Positions 33,570 through 42,247 of a stretch of 64,000 nucleotides of DNA are shown piece by piece. This DNA is from Empedobacter tilapiae (lineage in GTDB: Bacteria; Bacteroidota; Bacteroidia; Flavobacteriales; Weeksellaceae), in contig NZ_SRPE01000015.1 of the NCBI RefSeq assembly GCF_004785645.1, positions 1-64,000 of the forward strand, in the 5' to 3' direction. The translations under genes were made by a program, and so were the position numbers. Within the stretch, counting starts at the first letter, position 1; each line of letters opens with the position of its first letter. The notes beneath the pieces were generated by a model. The model was not told the DNA's origin and searched no databases. It saw only the letters and a program-made list of their open reading frames with translations.

Positions 33570-34650
33570 GACAGTAAAATTAGTATTCCAAGACGGATTA
33601 GAAATCGAAGGAAAATCTTTCGGTGCGTATACTTCTGCCGCAGGAGAAGTAGTATTCAACACAGCTCTGGTTGGATATAATGAAAGTTTGACTGACCCTT
33701 CTTACAAAGGGCAGATTATGGTGATGACAGCTCCAATGATCGGTAACTACGGTGTTCCTGATGATAAAGCAATGATTAATGAAATTGAAGCTTGGATGGA
33801 ATCGAACCAAATTCAAGTAACTGGATTGGTTGTTTCTTATTATGCTGATGATTATTCGCACTGGAATGCTATTCAAAAATTAGGAGCTTGGTTAGAAAGT
33901 CAAAACATTCCTGGTATTTATGGAGTTGATACACGTATGATTACAAAAAAATTACGTGAGCAAGGTTCTACTTTAGGAAAAATTGTAGCTGATAAAGATG
34001 TTGCATATTACGATCCAAACGAAGATAATTTAGTTGATCAAGTTTCTTGTAAAGAAGTGATTCGTTACAACGAAGGTGCTGAGATCAAAATTGTTTTGAT
34101 TGATTGTGGAGTGAAAAATAACATCATCCGTTGTTTTGTAAATCGTGATGTAGAGGTAATTCGAGTTCCTTGGGATTATGATTATTCAACATTAGAATAT
34201 GATGGATTATTTATTTCGAATGGACCTGGTGACCCAGCTTTATGTATTCCTACAATTAATAATATCAAAGAATCTTTGAAGGCGGATAAACCAATTTTCG
34301 GAATTTGTTTAGGAAATCAGTTGGTAAGTTTAGCTGCTGGTGCATCTACTTTCAAATTAAAATACGGACACCGTTCGCACAATCAACCTGTACAATTAGT
34401 TGGAACAAAAAGATGTTTCATTACATCTCAAAACCACGGTTTCGCAGTTGATGATTCAAAATTACCAGAAGGATTCAAAACATTCTTCACGAACTTAAAT
34501 GATGGAACGTGTGAAGGAATTCGTCACGAATCAAAACCAATCTTTACAGTTCAATTCCACCCAGAAGCAATGGGAGGACCAGTTGATACAGAATATTTAT
34601 TTGATGAATTCATCGAAGAAGTAAAAAAATATAAAAACGCAAACGCATAA
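33562..34650 (+). CDS. carA: Carbamoyl-phosphate synthase small subunit
   Basis: 362 aa. A C-terminal class I glutamine amidotransferase domain with nucleophile C249 in FGICLGNQL and the partner residues H333 and E335 in FHPEA. The N-terminal domain has FNTALVGYNESLTDPSYKGQ. It supplies ammonia to CarB for arginine and pyrimidine synthesis. It overlaps argD by 8 bases and lies 11 bases before carB. Confidence 0.95.
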   Translation: MDKTVKLVFQDGLEIEGKSFGAYTSAAGEVVFNTALVGYNESLTDPSYKGQIMVMTAPMIGNYGVPDDKAMINEIEAWMESNQIQVTGLVVSYYADDYSHWNAIQKLGAWLESQNIPGIYGVDTRMITKKLREQGSTLGKIVADKDVAYYDPNEDNLVDQVSCKEVIRYNEGAEIKIVLIDCGVKNNIIRCFVNRDVEVIRVPWDYDYSTLEYDGLFISNGPGDPALCIPTINNIKESLKADKPIFGICLGNQLVSLAAGASTFKLKYGHRSHNQPVQLVGTKRCFITSQNHGFAVDDSKLPEGFKTFFTNLNDGTCEGIRHESKPIFTVQFHPEAMGGPVDTEYLFDEFIEEVKKYKNANA

Positions 34651-34661
34651 TCAGAATCACG

Positions 34662-37600
34662 ATGTTAAAAAAAGATATTAAAAAAGTATTAGTATTAGGA
34701 TCAGGAGCATTAAAAATTGGTCAAGCTGGTGAGTTTGATTATTCTGGTTCACAAGCGTTAAAAGCGTTAAAAGAAGAAGGAATTAAAACAGTTTTAATCA
34801 ATCCAAATATTGCAACTGTTCAAACTTCTGAAGGTATTGCAGACGAAGTTTACTTCTTACCTGTAACACCTTACTTTGTAGAAAAAGTAATTCAAAAAGA
34901 AAAACCAGACGGAGTTTTGGTTGCTTTTGGAGGACAAACTGCCTTAAACTGTGCAGTTGAGTTGAACAAAGAAAATATTTTCGAGAAATATGGTGTTGAG
35001 GTTTTAGGAACTCAAATTCCAGTAATCGAAGCAACAGAAGACCGTGATATTTTTATCGAAAAATTAAACCAAATTGGAGTTTTAACAGCTCGTTCAGAAG
35101 CGGTAGAAACTGTTGCTGATGCAATGGAAGCTGGTAAACGAATTGGTTTTCCATTAATCATCCGTGCAGCATACGCTTTAGGAGGTTTAGGCTCTGGTTT
35201 CGCAAATAACGAAGAAGAATTATTAGATTTAGTTGAAAAGGCATTCAATTATTCTTCTCAAGTTTTAGTGGAAGAATCATTAAAAGGTTGGAAAGAGATC
35301 GAGTACGAAGTAGTTCGTGACTCTTATGATAACTGTATCACAGTTTGTAACATGGAGAACTTCGATCCAATTGGAGTTCATACTGGAGAGTCAATCGTTA
35401 TTGCTCCTTCTCAAACTTTATCAAATTCAGAATATCACAAATTACGTGAAGTTGCAATCCGTACAATTCGTCACCTTGGCGTAGTTGGAGAGTGTAACAT
35501 TCAGTATGCTTTCGATACAGTTTCTGAGGAATATCGTGTAATTGAGGTGAACGCTCGTTTGTCTCGTTCATCAGCTTTGGCGTCAAAAGCAACAGGTTAT
35601 CCTTTAGCTTTCGTGGCTGCTAAATTGGCTTTAGGTTATTCTTTAGATGAGTTGAAAAATAGTGTAACGCAAACGACATCTGCAATGTTCGAGCCTGCGT
35701 TGGATTACTGTGTAGTGAAATTGCCTCGTTGGGATTTAAATAAATTCTACGGAGTTCGTCGTAACATTGGTTCTGCAATGAAATCTGTTGGAGAAGTAAT
35801 GGCAGTTGGACGTTCTTTTGAAGAAGCAATTCAAAAAGGAGTTCGTATGTTAGATATCGGACACAGAGGTTTTGTAGCAAACGGATTCAAAATTCCAGAA
35901 GGAGAATCGTTGGATACATGGTTAGCTGAACCAAATGATGAGCGTTTATATGCGATTACTGAAGCTTTCAAAGCGGGATATTCGATTGAAAAAATTCACG
36001 ATTTAACAAAAATCGATTTATGGTTTTTACAACGTTTAGAAAGGATTTTTAATGTATCAAAAGAATTTGAAGCATTAGAAAGATTTGAACAAGTTGAAGC
36101 TGATTTAGTAAAACGTGCAAAATTGTTAGGATTTTCGGATCAACAAATTGCAGTTTTAGTAAAAGGAGATCAAAACGTACACAGAAACGAATTAACGGTT
36201 CGTGAATTACGTAAAAACTTCGGAATTAAACCTGTTGTAAAACAAATTGATACGTTAGCAGCAGAATTCCCTGCGCAAACAAATTATTTATATGTAACCT
36301 ACCACGGAACTGAAAATGATTTGGAACCAGAAACTGAGAAAGCAGTTTGTATTTTAGGATCTGGAGTTTATCGTATCGGTTCGTCTGTAGAGTTTGATTG
36401 GTGTTCTGTAAATGCAGCGCACACAGCATCAAAAAATGGTTATAAAACAATTATCATCAACTATAATCCAGAAACGGTTTCGACAGATTATGACGAGTCA
36501 GATCGTTTATACTTCGAAGAATTATCTTTTGAACGTGTAATGGATATTTTAGATTTTGAACAACCTGAAGGAACAATTATTTCAACAGGAGGTCAAATTC
36601 CTAATAACTTAGCGATGAAATTGTACGATCAATCAATCAATATTTTAGGAACTTCTCCTTTAAGAATTGATGATGCAGAAAATCGTCATAAATTCTCAGA
36701 AATATTAGATGAATTAGGAATTGATCAACCACGTTGGAAAGAGCTTTCTTCTTTAGAAGCAATTCACAAATTTGTGGAAGAAGTTAATTTTCCAGTGTTA
36801 ATTCGTCCTTCTTATGTTTTATCAGGAGCTGCAATGAATGTAGTTTCGAATACAGAAGAATTAGATGCTTTCTTGAAATTAGCGAAAGAAGTTTCTCCTG
36901 ACTATCCAGTTGTAGTTTCTGAATTCGTACAAGGTGCAAAAGAAATTGAGTTGGATGCAGTTTGTCAAAACGGAGAAATTGTAGATTATGCAGTTTCTGA
37001 ACACGTAGAATTTGCGGGAGTTCACTCAGGAGATGCAACAATGTATTATCCACCACAAAAAGTGTACATCGAAACAATTCGCCAAATACGTAAAGTTGCA
37101 GCAAAAATTGCAAAGCGTTTCGAAATTTCTGGACCAATGAACATTCAGTTCTTGTCAAAAAATAATACAGTTCGCGTTATCGAAACTAATATTCGTGCTT
37201 CTCGTTCGTTCCCATTCGTATCGAAAGTTGCTGGAAATAACATGATCGAAAAAGCGACAAAAGTTTTATTAGGATTAGAAGTAGAAAAAGGACATTCAGA
37301 AATCGTTTACGATTTAGATTATGTTGGAGTGAAAGCTTCTCAGTTCTCTTTTACACGTTTAGCAGGAGCAGACCCAGTTTTATCAGTTGACATGTCTTCA
37401 ACAGGAGAAGTTGGATGTATTGGTGATACAGCAGAAGAAGCCTTATTAAAATCAATGCTATCTGTTGGATATGAAATTCCTGAGAGAACAGTTTTAATTT
37501 CTGGTGGACCAATTGCTTCTAAAGTTGCTTTATTAGAACCTGCAAAACAATTAATTGCGAAAGGTTACAAAATTTATGCAACAGAAGGAACACATAAATT

Positions 37601-37892
37601 CTTTACAGAAAATGATGTGTATTCTACGCTTGTTTATTGGCCATCTGATAAAAAAGAACCAAATGTAATGTCTTATTTACACGATAAGAAAATTGATATG
37701 GTGATTAACATTCCAAAAAACTTAACAAAAGCGGAATTAGACAACGATTATCAGATTCGTCGTACAGCAGTAGATTTCAATATTCCGTTGGTGACAAATG
37801 CACGTTTAGCTTCGGCTTTCATCAATGCATTTACAACATTATCAATGGATGATCTAAAAATCAAGACTTGGAACGAATATCGTAATAAATAA
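34662..37892 (+). CDS. carB: Carbamoyl-phosphate synthase large subunit
   Basis: 1076 aa, full length. Two homologous halves, each with an ATP-grasp domain: VLVLGSGALKIGQAGEFDYS near the start and VCILGSGVYRIGSSVEFDW near residue 565. The C-terminal allosteric MGS-like domain is present (LISGGPIASKVALLEPAKQL onward). It makes carbamoyl phosphate from bicarbonate, ammonia and two ATP. Last gene of the arginine run. Confidence 0.96.
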   Translation: MLKKDIKKVLVLGSGALKIGQAGEFDYSGSQALKALKEEGIKTVLINPNIATVQTSEGIADEVYFLPVTPYFVEKVIQKEKPDGVLVAFGGQTALNCAVELNKENIFEKYGVEVLGTQIPVIEATEDRDIFIEKLNQIGVLTARSEAVETVADAMEAGKRIGFPLIIRAAYALGGLGSGFANNEEELLDLVEKAFNYSSQVLVEESLKGWKEIEYEVVRDSYDNCITVCNMENFDPIGVHTGESIVIAPSQTLSNSEYHKLREVAIRTIRHLGVVGECNIQYAFDTVSEEYRVIEVNARLSRSSALASKATGYPLAFVAAKLALGYSLDELKNSVTQTTSAMFEPALDYCVVKLPRWDLNKFYGVRRNIGSAMKSVGEVMAVGRSFEEAIQKGVRMLDIGHRGFVANGFKIPEGESLDTWLAEPNDERLYAITEAFKAGYSIEKIHDLTKIDLWFLQRLERIFNVSKEFEALERFEQVEADLVKRAKLLGFSDQQIAVLVKGDQNVHRNELTVRELRKNFGIKPVVKQIDTLAAEFPAQTNYLYVTYHGTENDLEPETEKAVCILGSGVYRIGSSVEFDWCSVNAAHTASKNGYKTIIINYNPETVSTDYDESDRLYFEELSFERVMDILDFEQPEGTIISTGGQIPNNLAMKLYDQSINILGTSPLRIDDAENRHKFSEILDELGIDQPRWKELSSLEAIHKFVEEVNFPVLIRPSYVLSGAAMNVVSNTEELDAFLKLAKEVSPDYPVVVSEFVQGAKEIELDAVCQNGEIVDYAVSEHVEFAGVHSGDATMYYPPQKVYIETIRQIRKVAAKIAKRFEISGPMNIQFLSKNNTVRVIETNIRASRSFPFVSKVAGNNMIEKATKVLLGLEVEKGHSEIVYDLDYVGVKASQFSFTRLAGADPVLSVDMSSTGEVGCIGDTAEEALLKSMLSVGYEIPERTVLISGGPIASKVALLEPAKQLIAKGYKIYATEGTHKFFTENDVYSTLVYWPSDKKEPNVMSYLHDKKIDMVINIPKNLTKAELDNDYQIRRTAVDFNIPLVTNARLASAFINAFTTLSMDDLKIKTWNEYRNK

Positions 37893-37917
37893 TATGGTTT
37901 AAGTATTAAATTATAAA

Positions 37918-37950
37918 TGAAAAGCCTCGCATTTGCGAGGCTTTTCATTT
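37918..37950. terminator. carB terminator, bidirectional
   Basis: A 12-bp stem AAAAGCCTCGCA with TGCGAGGCTTTT, flanked by T-rich sequence on plus and a matching A-run for the convergent gene on minus. Confidence 0.88.
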
Positions 37951-37981
37951 TGTTATTTCTTAGTTTTCCAAAGAATACTTA

Positions 37982-39016
37982 TTAAACATGAAGAAATGAA
38001 TAGATAATAATTCCGAGAACGATTATAGAAAAAATAAACGTATTAATTCCTAAAAGTAAAATTCCTTTGATTGAGGTTTTAATCAATCCTTGATTATAAA
38101 GTTTTTTCAATGCTAAGAAAAAATATACTACGAGATAAAAGATAATTAGTGTATTAATAAAGGCTAAAATTGCTGTTACTGCACTATTATCAATATAATT
38201 TGAGGATTGATTCAAAAGAAAAATTACCAAAATAGATAAAAGAATTACTGTAAAATAATGTAGGGTAAAAATTCCGTGATCAAAGTACCACCATTTCTTC
38301 TTGTTGTAGAAAATCCATAATAAGAACGCAAAAAATGGCATATACACAAACAAAACTTTTGGAATAAGATGCAAAGATTTTTCGGTAATAGCATCATTTA
38401 GTTGTTCATTTGAAATCTTATTTTGCTTTATTTCTTTGTATTTACTTACAAGTGGGTGAAGGAGCGGAGCTTCTTGTTTAACACCTTTTTCAATATCCGA
38501 AATAGTTTCAGGTTTCAAATCGTCCAAAGAGTTTACGTCTTTATTTTTTTCAAATTCAGATTTTATTTTTGTGCCTTGTTCAACAGTAGTAAATCCTTTG
38601 CTTTGTAAAGTATCAGTTATTGCATTAACTGCTTTTTCAATTTTTTCAGTAGAAACCGTTTCTTTAGGAGTTTCATTTTTTTCATTAATTAGATGATTTT
38701 TTGAAGGAAAAATTGAGATAAGAAAAAAGGTTACAAAACTGACAAAGATGTACATTTTTACAGGATTAACAGAGCTATTTCTCTTACCACTCAAATATTC
38801 TTTGGTTAATACTCCTGGTTTTAAAAATAGTTTTTTTATCGTTTGCCAAAAACTTCCATCATAATGAACAAAATCTTCGATAAAGTGAGTAAATAAAAAG
38901 TGAAATGGTTGACGCGTTTCTACATTTTCTTGTCCGCAATGCGTGCAATAAAGCTTTTCTACGTAATGTCCACAATTTTGGCAATTATGATCTTCTCTTA
39001 GTTTTCCGTGACTCAT
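37982..39016 (-). CDS. DUF3667 membrane protein
   Basis: 344 aa. An N-terminal zinc ribbon (CQNCGHYV and CTHCGQ, about 12-30) leads into the DUF3667 block DFVHYDGSFWQTIKKLFLKP and GVLTKEYLSGKRNSSVNPVK. Then come a membrane segment (KMYIFVSFVTFFLISIF), a long charged region (about 115-220) and three or four C-terminal membrane segments. The family is common in Bacteroidota; its function is unknown to me. Confidence 0.85.
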   Translation of the reverse strand: MSHGKLREDHNCQNCGHYVEKLYCTHCGQENVETRQPFHFLFTHFIEDFVHYDGSFWQTIKKLFLKPGVLTKEYLSGKRNSSVNPVKMYIFVSFVTFFLISIFPSKNHLINEKNETPKETVSTEKIEKAVNAITDTLQSKGFTTVEQGTKIKSEFEKNKDVNSLDDLKPETISDIEKGVKQEAPLLHPLVSKYKEIKQNKISNEQLNDAITEKSLHLIPKVLFVYMPFFAFLLWIFYNKKKWWYFDHGIFTLHYFTVILLSILVIFLLNQSSNYIDNSAVTAILAFINTLIIFYLVVYFFLALKKLYNQGLIKTSIKGILLLGINTFIFSIIVLGIIIYSFLHV

Positions 39017-39154
39017 GTGTTAATTCTTAGTGATGATAAATCTATAAAAAGATTATTTATTTTGAAATAACCACGAAGAAATATTTGATTAAATATAGAT
39101 TAATAAAATTAGTTTTTTTATCTTTTCGAGTTTGTTGAGAAGTCTAAATTTAAT

Positions 39155-39300
39155 GCGAAGCTGAAATGAATTCAGATTGACGGATTTGTTAAGCCATCCT
39201 GAACTTGTTTTAGATAAATCAAAGATATGTTCTTCACTTCTATGCTGTTTTGTTTTAAATGGCAATTGAGTTTATGTCATTCAGACAAGAGGAGGAATCT
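39155..39300. repeat. Degenerate copies of extragenic repeat sequences
   Basis: GCCATCCTGAACTTGTTTT (from 39193) and TGTCATTCAGACAAGAGG followed by AGGAATCT (39275-39300) resemble extragenic repeats I recall from Flavobacteria of the types CATCCTGAACTTGTTTCAGG and CATTCCGACGAAGGAGGAATCT. A segment at 39161-39181 looks like a decayed inverted copy of the first. The rest of the spacer 39017-39304 shows no gene. Confidence 0.45.
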
Positions 39301-39304
39301 AAAT

Positions 39305-39928
39305 CTATTTTCTTTTCCTAAAATTGAAAAATAAACTAATTATTAAGATAAGAGCAAGACTGCAAATTAAAATAATATAAATTTTATGAACTGATTTTAG
39401 CTTTAGAATTTCATTTTCATATTCGGACAATAATTCATTATTGTGATCTGAATAGTCATTATAAATATCAATATCAACAATTTCTTTTTTCTCTTTGAAA
39501 AATTGATTACTTAAAAGTTGTACAGAGTCTATTTCAATTTTTTCTACAAATTTTAAATCAGAAGTTCTTGTACAGATATTTGTTATTGTTCCAATTTCAG
39601 AACGATATCCATAAACTAAATATGTTTCATTTAGACTGAATGTACTTCCACAGCCTCCTCCTGTGTAACTTAGAGGAGTATAAATCGTTGTATAAAATTT
39701 ATCAGATTTATTTTTTGGATGTTTCCTTTTGAAATCTTTTGTTATCTCGAATGTATAAGTATAAACTGGATTAGAAGAAAAATCATATTTGGACTTATCT
39801 ACAGCTATAACTTTTCCGATGAAAATAGCATCAGCTTTATTAAAAGATTCATTTATTGAAGATTGAGCACAACTACAACCAAAAGTAAAAGTTGAGATTA
39901 AAAATATGAAAGTAAAAAAGTATTTCAT
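39305..39928 (-). CDS. Exported TIMP/NTR-like protein with C-terminal membrane anchor
   Basis: 207 aa. A signal sequence ends in FGC-S-C (C18, C20), so the mature protein would begin Cys-Ser-Cys, as in tissue-inhibitor-of-metalloprotease and netrin (NTR) domains. The pattern KADAIFIGKVIAVDKSK, YTFEITKDFK and GCGSTFSLNETYLVYG fits bacterial TIMP-like domains. The lipobox-like FTFGC could also mean lipidation. A membrane segment at about 183-202 (IYIILICSLALILIISLFF) precedes an RKRK tail. Whether it inhibits a protease is unknown. Confidence 0.6.
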   Translation of the reverse strand: MKYFFTFIFLISTFTFGCSCAQSSINESFNKADAIFIGKVIAVDKSKYDFSSNPVYTYTFEITKDFKRKHPKNKSDKFYTTIYTPLSYTGGGCGSTFSLNETYLVYGYRSEIGTITNICTRTSDLKFVEKIEIDSVQLLSNQFFKEKKEIVDIDIYNDYSDHNNELLSEYENEILKLKSVHKIYIILICSLALILIISLFFNFRKRK

Positions 39929-39968
39929 TCAAATTAATGTTTTCTCTAATTTACAATATTTATCTAAA

Positions 39969-40003
39969 CAAAAAATCCACTTCGAGAGAAGTGGATTTTT
40001 TTA
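39969..40003. terminator. Bidirectional terminator
   Basis: A 13-bp stem AAAAATCCACTTC with GAAGTGGATTTTT lies downstream of the minus-strand TPR gene and is T-rich on both strands. Confidence 0.85.
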
Positions 40004-40024
40004 TTTCTTGTAAAAATCGTTGTC

Positions 40025-40732
40025 TTAAAACTCCGCAAAAAAAGCTTCTACTTTTTCTACGCCATTTGTGTCTAAGGCTTCAACCAATTCTTTTTTGATT
40101 TCAGTTAATTCTTTCTTTTTCGCTTTTTTCAAAACTGGTTTTGCAGTTTCTAAAAAGTTTTCGATTTGTTCTAAACCACGAGAACTTAAGAATTTTTCGT
40201 CTGTTTTTTTCAATTTAGCGTAAACTTGTACCAACATTCTACATTGTTCCAAAGCCAAAACGTATTCTTTTACAGTTTCTAACGTAATCATGTAATGCAA
40301 CATTAATTGTACTGAAGGCATATTACGTTGATGACCAAATTTCGTGTATTTTTCTAATGCAATTCCAAAAGATTCTTTACTACGTTCGATATTTTTATTT
40401 AAAGCTGCAGAAATAACAACATTAAACCAATCGTCTGAATTATCAGAATTTTGAGCTAAATCGAAAAATGCATTATCTGCATTTTCAAAATCTTGTAAGC
40501 TATAATAAGATAAAGCAATTAACTTCTTTGCATCATACAATTGTTTTGGGTCTTTTGCATCCAATAAACCTTCACAAATTTTGATACACATCTCGAAATT
40601 ACTGTTTCCAAATAGATCCCTCGCAGTGTTCAACAACGAATTAGTCGCATTCTGTTCTAACGCTTGCTCGTACATAAATTGACGCGCTCTCAAAACATCC
40701 TCGTATGTGATATAATCGTAATTGATTTTCAT
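40025..40732 (-). CDS. TPR-like helical protein
   Basis: 235 aa, all-helical, no signal peptide. TPR-like helix pairs: CIKICEGLLDAKDPKQLYDA, KKLIALSYYSLQDFENADNA and ALEQCRMLVQVYAKLKKTDE. The C-terminal 50 residues are Lys/Glu-rich. Probably a cytoplasmic scaffold; no specific role was recognised. Its own terminator follows. Confidence 0.65.
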   Translation of the reverse strand: MKINYDYITYEDVLRARQFMYEQALEQNATNSLLNTARDLFGNSNFEMCIKICEGLLDAKDPKQLYDAKKLIALSYYSLQDFENADNAFFDLAQNSDNSDDWFNVVISAALNKNIERSKESFGIALEKYTKFGHQRNMPSVQLMLHYMITLETVKEYVLALEQCRMLVQVYAKLKKTDEKFLSSRGLEQIENFLETAKPVLKKAKKKELTEIKKELVEALDTNGVEKVEAFFAEF

Positions 40733-40792
40733 TTTTCTGTTTCTTAGTTAATTCGCAACTAAATTAATTAAATCTTTAAGAAAGAACTTATA

Positions 40793-41515
40793 TTATTTAT
40801 CTTTTTTTAATAAATGTCGAATCACCGTTTCTGCAGCATGTAAACCGAATAAACCTGGCATCCATGAATTAGTTCCGTAAAACGATTTTTTATAATTTTT
40901 TCCGTCCGTTAATTTAACCGAAGATTCATCAGGAACTTCTGTCGAAAAAACAGCTTTTACACCTTTATTAATTCCTTCTTTTTTTAATCGTTTTCTAACA
41001 TTTTTTGCCAACGGACAAACATCTGTTTTGCTAATATCACGCACTTGTACTTTGCTTGCCAAATATTTTCCACCAGCGCCCATATTGCTGATGACTTTAA
41101 TTTTTTTGCGTTTTGCAGCTAAAATCAAATTAATTTTCGGCGTCACAGAATCGATGCAATCTAACACATAATCAAAATCTGGAGTGACGATTTCGTGTGT
41201 ACGTTCTGGACTCAAAAATTCGTTGATACGTGTTAATTCTAATTCAGGATTTATATCCATCAAACGATCACCAACCACATCTACTTTATGTTGTCCAACT
41301 GTCGAATGCAAAGCGGGCAATTGTCGGTTAATATTTGTAATGTCAACAGTATCTCCATCAACAATAGTCATTTTTCCAACACCTGCACGTGCGATAAATT
41401 CTGCGGCAAAAGAGCCAACTCCACCTAAACCAACAACTAAAATGTTAGAATTTTTTAGGATTTCTAAACCTTCTTCTTTGAATAATAATTCAGCTCTTTC
41501 TTGCCAAACTGCCAT
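40793..41515 (-). CDS. tcdA: tRNA threonylcarbamoyladenosine dehydratase
   Basis: 240 aa from the ATG at 41513-41515 (MAVWQERAELLF); the longer reading to 41566 runs into the TatD gene. An E1-like ThiF-family enzyme that cyclises t6A37 of tRNA to ct6A. ATP loop VVGLGGVGSFAAEFIARAG, then IVDGDTVDITNINRQLPA (start of the adenylation site), DCIDSVTPKI, and the TcdA-type C-terminal FYGTNSWMPGLFGLHAAETV. It lies 14 bases downstream of the TatD gene. Confidence 0.9.
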   Translation of the reverse strand: MAVWQERAELLFKEEGLEILKNSNILVVGLGGVGSFAAEFIARAGVGKMTIVDGDTVDITNINRQLPALHSTVGQHKVDVVGDRLMDINPELELTRINEFLSPERTHEIVTPDFDYVLDCIDSVTPKINLILAAKRKKIKVISNMGAGGKYLASKVQVRDISKTDVCPLAKNVRKRLKKEGINKGVKAVFSTEVPDESSVKLTDGKNYKKSFYGTNSWMPGLFGLHAAETVIRHLLKKDK

Positions 41516-41529
41516 TGAAATGTATTTTA

Positions 41530-42186
41530 TTATGATTGAACTTCGTAACCGAAAACTGTTTTCCAATTTTCTGCTTGTTGAAGTTGTAATTCCTCGATTG
41601 TAATTTTTCTCAAATCTGCTGCAAAATTATAAATTTCTTCAATAGAAATTTCACTTGCGTCATTTTCCAAAAAGAATTGATTCGCAGAAAGATTTGCAAA
41701 TATAATTTGTAAGTTTTTGTTAAATAAAAGATTTTTACCAAAAGAAGGAAAACAATTTTGAGCAATAATTTGATTGAGCAATTGCTCATTCTTATTGAAA
41801 CCATGAAAAATAAACGGAATCGTTAATTTCATTTGTTTTCGAATTTGTAAAATTTCTTGATAAGCACGAACCGAATGTATAACGACAGGAAGTTGATGTT
41901 GCGTTGCAATTTCTAACTGTTTTTCGAAAATGTTGATTTGTAATTCAAAATCTGTTTTACATAATTTATCCAATCCAATTTCGCCAATTGCTAAACAGTT
42001 TTTATTTGAAATAGTTTGATTGATAATTTCGATTTCTTCCTCTATTGATGAAGTTTTGATATAAGCAGGATGAATACCAATCGAAAATAATTTAGCTTCA
42101 TTATTCAACTCACTTGGAAACTGATTATACAATTCCAAAACATCTGTTTGATGAGCTAAATGATGTGTATGTAAATTGAGAAACAT
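41530..42186 (-). CDS. TatD family metal-dependent hydrolase
   Basis: 218 aa. TatD-type metal site: LHTHHLA near the N-terminus, GEIGLDKL (E in the metal bridge), VVIHSVRA, FHGF, and FLENDASE in place of the usual FLETDAP. Shorter than E. coli TatD (260 aa). These are 3-prime exonucleases or DNases; the substrate here is not known. Co-transcribed with tcdA. Confidence 0.8.
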   Translation of the reverse strand: MFLNLHTHHLAHQTDVLELYNQFPSELNNEAKLFSIGIHPAYIKTSSIEEEIEIINQTISNKNCLAIGEIGLDKLCKTDFELQINIFEKQLEIATQHQLPVVIHSVRAYQEILQIRKQMKLTIPFIFHGFNKNEQLLNQIIAQNCFPSFGKNLLFNKNLQIIFANLSANQFFLENDASEISIEEIYNFAADLRKITIEELQLQQAENWKTVFGYEVQS

Positions 42187-42247
42187 AATTCAAATTTAAT
42201 CTTTTTCATGTAATTGATAAAATATTGAAATAGGAATAGATTTTGCT

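Noticed and set aside
34798-37158. Several long antisense ORFs opposite carB
   Set aside because: They are frame shadows of a highly expressed, codon-biased gene, rich in Leu/Gln with no domain.
39196-39338. Short plus-strand ORF reading MFFTSMLFCFKW in the repeat spacer
   Set aside because: It is formed by the decayed repeat and the antisense end of the TIMP-like gene; no sign of coding.
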